The translations under genes were made by a program, and so were the position numbers. This document shows positions 60,112 to 64,000 of a stretch of DNA of 64,000 nucleotides, piece by piece (the first letter of the stretch is position 1; every line of letters begins with the position of its first letter). The notes beneath the pieces were generated by a model. The model was not told the DNA's origin, ran no database searches, and saw nothing but the letters and a program-made list of their open reading frames with translations. Source of the stretch: Novosphingobium sp. (GTDB taxonomy: Bacteria; Pseudomonadota; Alphaproteobacteria; Sphingomonadales; Sphingomonadaceae); contig NZ_JADZAT010000006.1 in the NCBI RefSeq assembly GCF_020852455.1, positions 62,001 to 126,000 on the forward strand, written 5' to 3'.

Positions 60112-62145
60112 ATGACCGCGCATGCCAAGTACCCGCACGTATTCTCTCCGCTCAAGGTGGCCGGGACCACGCTCAAGAACCGGATCCTGATGGGATCAAT
60201 GCATACGGGCCTGGAAGACCTGCCCGATGCGGCCGAGCGGCTGTCGGCCTATTTCGTCGATCGCGCCCGGGGCGGCGTAGGGATGATCATAACCGGCGGG
60301 ATCGGCCCACACCCCACCGCCGGGCATGGCGCCAAGCTGCTGAACGACGAAGACGCGGCAATGCACAGGCAGGTGACCGACGCGGTTCATGCCGCCGCGC
60401 CCGACGTGAAGATCGTGATGCAGATCCTGCACACCGGGCCACTGGCCGGGACGCCCGATTGCGTTGCGCCATCGCCGGTCAAATCCCGGATCGGACGGTT
60501 CGCGCCCAACGAACTGACCGAAGAAGGGATCGAGGAGCAGATTGCCGCCTTTGCCAATTGCGCGCGGCTGGCCAGGCAGGCCGGCTATGACGGGGTCGAG
60601 ATCATCGGTTCGGCGGGCTATCTGATTTCGACCTTCCTGGTCGAAAAGACCAATCAGCGCAGCGACCAGTGGGGCGGATCGTGGGAAAGCCGGATGCGTT
60701 TTCCGGTCGAAGTGGTGCGCCGGGTCCGTGCGGCCGTTGGTCCGGACTTCATCTTCGTGTTCCGTATCTCGGCGATGGACATGCTGCAGGGCGGGCTTGC
60801 CTGGGATGAGGTGGTCAGCCTCGCCAAGGCGCTCGAGGCCGAAGGGGTGGACGTGATCTCCACGCATTTCTGCTGGCACGAAAGTTTCGTCCCGACGATC
60901 GCCACCATGGTCCCGCGGGCGGCCTTTGCCCAGGTCACCGGGCGGCTGCGCAAGGAGCTGACCATCCCGCTGATCACCAGCAACCGGATCAACATGCCCG
61001 ATGTGGCCGAAGAGGTGCTGGCGCAAGGCCACGCCGATCTGGTTTCGATGGCCCGGCCGATGCTGGCCGATGCCGATCTGGTCAACAAGGCCTTCGAAGG
61101 CCGCGAGGACGAGATCAACACCTGCATCGCCTGCAACCAGGCCTGCCTTGACCACACCTTCACCGGCAAGCTGACCAGCTGCCTGGTCAACGCCCGCGCC
61201 TGCCGCGAGGTGGACATTGCAATCACGCCCGCCGCCACGGCGAAGACCATCGCCGTGGTCGGCGCCGGGCCAGCCGGGCTGGCCTACGCCACGATCGCAG
61301 CCGAACGCGGCCACCGGGTGACACTGTACGACGCGGCCCAGGAAATCGGCGGACAGTTCAACCTTGCCAAGCGGATTCCCGGCAAGGAGGAATTCCACGA
61401 AACGCTGCGCTATTTTGCCCGGATGATCCAGCTGCGCGGGGTGACTCTGCGGTTGGGAACGCGGGTCGATGTAGCCTTGCTCAAGCAAGCCGGTTTTGAC
61501 GAGGTCGTGGTCGCGACCGGGATCAATCCGCGCACGCCGGCGATCGAAGGGATCGGTCATCCCAAGGTGGTCCGCTACATTGATGTGATCGCTGGCCGGG
61601 CCGAAGTGGGGCAGAAGGTTGCGATCATGGGTGCGGGCGGGATCGGGTTCGATGTGGCCGAACTGATCACCCACGCCGGGATCAGCGCCTCGCTCGATGT
61701 GGATACCTTCGCGAAGGAATGGGGGATCGATTTCAGGAACCACCCGCGCGGCGGCGTGACCGGGATCGAACCGCAGGTTGCCAGCAACGGCCGCGAGGTT
61801 ACGCTGTTGCAGCGCAAGGCCACCCCGGTCGGCCAGGGCCTGGGCCGCACCACCGGCTGGACCCACCGCCTGACCTTGCAGCGCCGCGGCGTGAAGATGG
61901 TTTCGGGGGTCGAATACCACAGCATCGACGATCAGGGCCTGCACTGCACGATCGGCGGCGAACCCCAGCTGCTCGATGTCGATACGGTGATCCTGTGCGC
62001 CGGGCAGGAAAGCGAACGCAGCCTTTATGACGCGCTGCTCGCCGAAGGAATCAAGGCCCAACTGATCGGCGGCGCCTTTGAAGCCAGCGAACTCGACGCC
62101 AAGCGTGCGATCCAGCAGGCGACCGAACTGGCGGCGGCGGCATGA
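60112..62145 (+). CDS. NADPH-dependent 2,4-dienoyl-CoA reductase-like FMN/Fe-S flavoprotein (FadH type)
   Basis: From the ATG at 60112 the product is 677 residues, the size of FadH. An old-yellow-enzyme barrel comes first (VFSPLKVAGTTLKNRILMGS, GYDGVEIIGSAGYLISTFL). The [4Fe-4S] ligands CIACNQACLDHTFTGKLTSC follow near residue 340, then an FAD/NAD domain (AVVGAGPAGLAYATIAAERG, GAGGIGFDVAEL). FadH removes 4,5 double bonds during unsaturated fatty acid oxidation. Other members of the family reduce enoates or aromatic thioesters. It is coupled to an enoyl-CoA hydratase (4-bp overlap), which favours a beta-oxidation role. Confidence 0.85.
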   Translation: MTAHAKYPHVFSPLKVAGTTLKNRILMGSMHTGLEDLPDAAERLSAYFVDRARGGVGMIITGGIGPHPTAGHGAKLLNDEDAAMHRQVTDAVHAAAPDVKIVMQILHTGPLAGTPDCVAPSPVKSRIGRFAPNELTEEGIEEQIAAFANCARLARQAGYDGVEIIGSAGYLISTFLVEKTNQRSDQWGGSWESRMRFPVEVVRRVRAAVGPDFIFVFRISAMDMLQGGLAWDEVVSLAKALEAEGVDVISTHFCWHESFVPTIATMVPRAAFAQVTGRLRKELTIPLITSNRINMPDVAEEVLAQGHADLVSMARPMLADADLVNKAFEGREDEINTCIACNQACLDHTFTGKLTSCLVNARACREVDIAITPAATAKTIAVVGAGPAGLAYATIAAERGHRVTLYDAAQEIGGQFNLAKRIPGKEEFHETLRYFARMIQLRGVTLRLGTRVDVALLKQAGFDEVVVATGINPRTPAIEGIGHPKVVRYIDVIAGRAEVGQKVAIMGAGGIGFDVAELITHAGISASLDVDTFAKEWGIDFRNHPRGGVTGIEPQVASNGREVTLLQRKATPVGQGLGRTTGWTHRLTLQRRGVKMVSGVEYHSIDDQGLHCTIGGEPQLLDVDTVILCAGQESERSLYDALLAEGIKAQLIGGAFEASELDAKRAIQQATELAAAA

Positions 62146-62930
62146 GCAGCGACCACGCTTCGCCGCCGCTCCTCAGGCACGATCGGGACGGGGTTGTAAC
62201 CCTCGAAATGAACCGGCCGCAGCAATACAACGCCTTGTCAAATGCGTTGCTGGAGGCGCTGCAGGGCGAGCTGGACGCACTTCGCGCGGATGCAACCGTC
62301 CGCTGCGTGGTCCTTGCCGGCGCAGGCAAGGCCTTCTGCGCGGGGCACGATCTGCGTGAAATGCGGCAACAAGCCGGGATTGACGATCATCGCGCCCTGT
62401 TCGCGCGCTGCAGCAAGGTCATGGAAGCAATCCGGACCCTTCCGGTGCCGGTCATCGCGCGCGTTCACGGCACCGCGACCGCCGCGGGTTGCCAGCTGGT
62501 GGCAAGCTGCGATCTGGCGATTGCCGCGCAGTCGGCCCGGTTCGCGGTTTCGGGCATCAATCTGGGACTGTTCTGCTCAACCCCAGCTGTCGCCCTGTCG
62601 CGCAACGTCCTGGCCAAGCGGGCGTTCGATATGCTGGTGACAGGCCGGTTCATCGATGCCCCCACCGCCGCCGAATGGGGTCTGATCAACGAGGCCGTCG
62701 CCGACAGCGACCTTGACGCCGCAGTGGGCCGGCTGACCGCCCAGATCACCGCCAAAAGCATGGCCGCAATCCGCCACGGAAAGGCCTTGTTCTACAGACA
62801 GCTGCCGATGGACCTGAGCGAAGCCTATACCTGCGCCGGAGAGGTCATGGCCCAGAACATGCTGGAGCCCGACGCCTGTGAGGGAATAGACGCCTTCATC
62901 GAGAAACGCCCACCGAACCAGACGCGCTAG
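62142..62930 (+). CDS. Enoyl-CoA hydratase/isomerase family protein
   Basis: The 262-residue crotonase has GVVTLEMNRPQQYNALSNAL, VVLAGAGKAFCAGHDLREM (oxyanion hole) and the ATAAGCQLVASCDLAIAAQS segment. It ends in a charged tail. Of the two usual catalytic Glu positions, the GCQL part shows Gln/Cys instead of the common Glu, as in the ECHDC3-like subgroup, so hydratase activity is uncertain. It overlaps the FadH-like gene by ATGA. Confidence 0.82.
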   Translation: MSSDHASPPLLRHDRDGVVTLEMNRPQQYNALSNALLEALQGELDALRADATVRCVVLAGAGKAFCAGHDLREMRQQAGIDDHRALFARCSKVMEAIRTLPVPVIARVHGTATAAGCQLVASCDLAIAAQSARFAVSGINLGLFCSTPAVALSRNVLAKRAFDMLVTGRFIDAPTAAEWGLINEAVADSDLDAAVGRLTAQITAKSMAAIRHGKALFYRQLPMDLSEAYTCAGEVMAQNMLEPDACEGIDAFIEKRPPNQTR

Positions 62931-63018
62931 AGCATCAAGTCTGGGGAGGGAAAACGCGAAACGCCCCCAATCAAGGCCACCGCAACAAACCAGGAAAAGC
63001 GCCAAAGCAACACACGCA

Positions 63019-63053
63019 CAACTTTATCGCTCAGAAACCAAACGATAAAGTTG
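63019..63053. repeat. Perfect 11-bp inverted repeat downstream of tRNA-Leu
   Basis: CAACTTTATCG and CGATAAAGTTG are separated by 13 bp and end 5 bp from the tRNA 3' terminus. On the tRNA strand this makes an AT-rich hairpin, possibly the tRNA transcript's 3' end. No U-run follows. Confidence 0.55.
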
Positions 63054-63058
63054 AAGTA

Positions 63059-63145
63059 TGGTGCCCAGAAGAGGACTCGAACCTCCACGCCGTTTCCAGC
63101 GCCGCCACCTGAAGACGGTGCGTCTACCAATTCCGCCATCTGGGC
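63059..63145 (-). tRNA. tRNA-Leu (anticodon CAG)
   Basis: The minus strand folds as a class II tRNA. Acceptor GCCCAGA pairs with TCTGGGC, the D-arm is GCGGAATTGGTAGACGC, the anticodon stem CCGTC/GGCGG encloses loop TTCAGGT (CAG), and GGTTCGAGTCC is the T-loop. A long variable arm is present and CCA is encoded. Confidence 0.97.
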
Positions 63146-63263
63146 ACGGAGGCAGCGGGCCATGTCGCCTGCTGCCGGGGTAGGAGCGCGCCACTAGCCG
63201 GGCGATGCGGGGGTGTCAACGCCCTCTTGAGCATTGGGGCGCAGATTGTTGCTGCCAGCCCGC

Positions 63264-63935
63264 TCAGGCGTTGAGATCGGCGTAGTGGCTGGGCGGCTGG
63301 ATTACTTCCATGCGCTCGGCCAGCAGCGGACGGAAGCTGGGGCGGCTCTTGAACACGGCATACCAGGCCGCAGCCTGTTCGTGCCCTGACCAGTCGAGCC
63401 CGCCAAGGTAATCCGCAACCGAGATCTGGGCGGCGGCGGCGAGGTCGGCCAGGCTCATCGTTGCGCCGGCCAGCCACTGGCGGTGATCGACCAGATGATC
63501 GATGTAATAGAGATGCTCGTGCGCCAGCTTCATTGCTTCGCGCAGCACGCGGCTGTCAGGCGACATCCGCCAGACCAGCCGCTTCTTCATCCGTTCGTGC
63601 AGCAGCGGCGCGGTGACATCGCCGAAAAAGTTCTCATCGAACAGCGCGACCAGCCGGCGGATTTCCGCGCGGTTGGCCGCGGTGCCGTTGATCAACGGCT
63701 GCTTGTCGACCGTTTCCTCGAAATATTCGCAGATCGCGCGGCTATCGACCAGGGTCAGCCCCTTGGACGGATCGTGCAGCACCGGGGTGCGCCCGGCTGG
63801 ATTGAGTGCCAGGAATTCGTCGCGGGCTTCCCACGGGTTTTCGCGCCACAATTCATAGGGCACGCCCTTTTCGCTCATCAGCAGGCGAACCTTGCGGCTG
63901 AAGGGGCACAGGGGAAACTGGTAGAGCTGCCACAT
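63264..63935 (-). CDS. Glutathione S-transferase family protein
   Basis: From the ATG at 63935 the product is 223 residues. It begins MWQLYQFPLCPFSRKVRLLM, with a Cys-Pro-Phe-Ser thioredoxin-type site, then NPAGRTPVLHDPSKGLTLVD (cis-Pro) and SRAICEYFEE (glutathione site). A helical C-domain with WLAGATMSLADLAAAAQISV follows. CPFS suggests a Cys-type GST (Omega/Beta-like). The ORF track start at 63980 adds 15 unlikely residues. Confidence 0.88.
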   Translation of the reverse strand: MWQLYQFPLCPFSRKVRLLMSEKGVPYELWRENPWEARDEFLALNPAGRTPVLHDPSKGLTLVDSRAICEYFEETVDKQPLINGTAANRAEIRRLVALFDENFFGDVTAPLLHERMKKRLVWRMSPDSRVLREAMKLAHEHLYYIDHLVDHRQWLAGATMSLADLAAAAQISVADYLGGLDWSGHEQAAAWYAVFKSRPSFRPLLAERMEVIQPPSHYADLNA

Positions 63936-64000
63936 GACACCGCCATGACGCAGCGCGAATCGGGGTTCAACCCGCTGCAAGACCGGGCGGGAAATTAATC

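Noticed and set aside
60196-62061. 621-residue minus-strand ORF opposite the FadH-type gene
   Set aside because: Shadow frame; no recognisable motif, and the plus strand has full flavoprotein motifs.
63019-63145. tRNA-Leu as an integration site for a mobile element
   Set aside because: No integrase, no repeated tRNA 3' end and ordinary genes on both sides; the inverted repeat is more likely a transcript-end hairpin.
1-64000. CRISPR arrays, rRNA, transposase or phage genes
   Set aside because: No regularly spaced direct repeats, rRNA motifs or transposase/integrase signatures were seen.

Overview
The window reads as chromosomal DNA of a GC-rich, flagellated, facultatively nitrate-respiring alphaproteobacterium. 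A sphingomonad (Sphingomonadales) is the best guess. The reasons are the tsaD/hemC-hemD-mitofilin order, a SPAP-like alkaline phosphatase, a short FlgD and short FlgE, and intergenic GC-rich repeats. These are inferences from gene content only; no database was searched.

Layout. 1-10.2 kb is housekeeping: partial tsaD, hemC, hemD, a mitofilin-like gene, a UbiH-family hydroxylase, an alkaline phosphatase, a DsbD-type reductase, and an SDR/thiolase pair. 10.2-10.6 kb has no protein gene. It holds an FNR-type palindrome, a possible small RNA ending in a strong terminator, and a long inverted repeat. 10.6-21.7 kb is a microaerobic block: hemN, a small Cys-rich protein gene, ccoSIHG, ccoPQON (cbb3 oxidase), ompW and an FNR with a complete cysteine set. 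21.7-37.7 kb is flagellar: fliA, flhA, a lytic transglycosylase, flgN, flgM, flgA and a MotA-like/MotB-like pair on the minus strand. These are divergent from flgBCDEFGHIJKL-motA-motB, which sits behind a consensus sigma-54 promoter. 37.7-43.4 kb is mixed metabolism (glpK, DJ-1/PfpI, GST, a ClpP-fold periplasmic protein). 43.5-44.4 kb is a flagellin gene. 44.4-46.8 kb is an odd AT-rich island with a gene fragment and a TPR/SLOG/cyclase-like signalling protein. 46.8-60.0 kb is a nitrate respiration locus: two cysteine-poor Crp/Fnr regulators, a porin, a narK1-narK2 fusion, narGHJI and a parvulin PPIase. 60.1-64 kb holds a FadH-type dienoyl-CoA reductase, an enoyl-CoA hydratase, tRNA-Leu(CAG) and a GST.

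How it works together. The FNR at 21 kb can sense oxygen through a 4Fe-4S cluster. TTGA(T/C)-N4-(A/G)TCAA palindromes lie upstream of ccoN, the porin, the nar regulator, narK and the candidate small RNA, and a degenerate copy lies before ompW. Together they suggest one oxygen-controlled regulon covering the high-affinity oxidase, anaerobic haem synthesis and nitrate respiration. The flagellar genes show a sigma-54 then FliA/FlgM hierarchy.

The least explained material is the candidate FNR-dependent small RNA (about 10346-10429), a porin mRNA that may be leaderless, and the 44.4-46.8 kb signalling island. GC-rich repeats have also been absorbed into the reading frames of flgJ and the flagellar transglycosylase.
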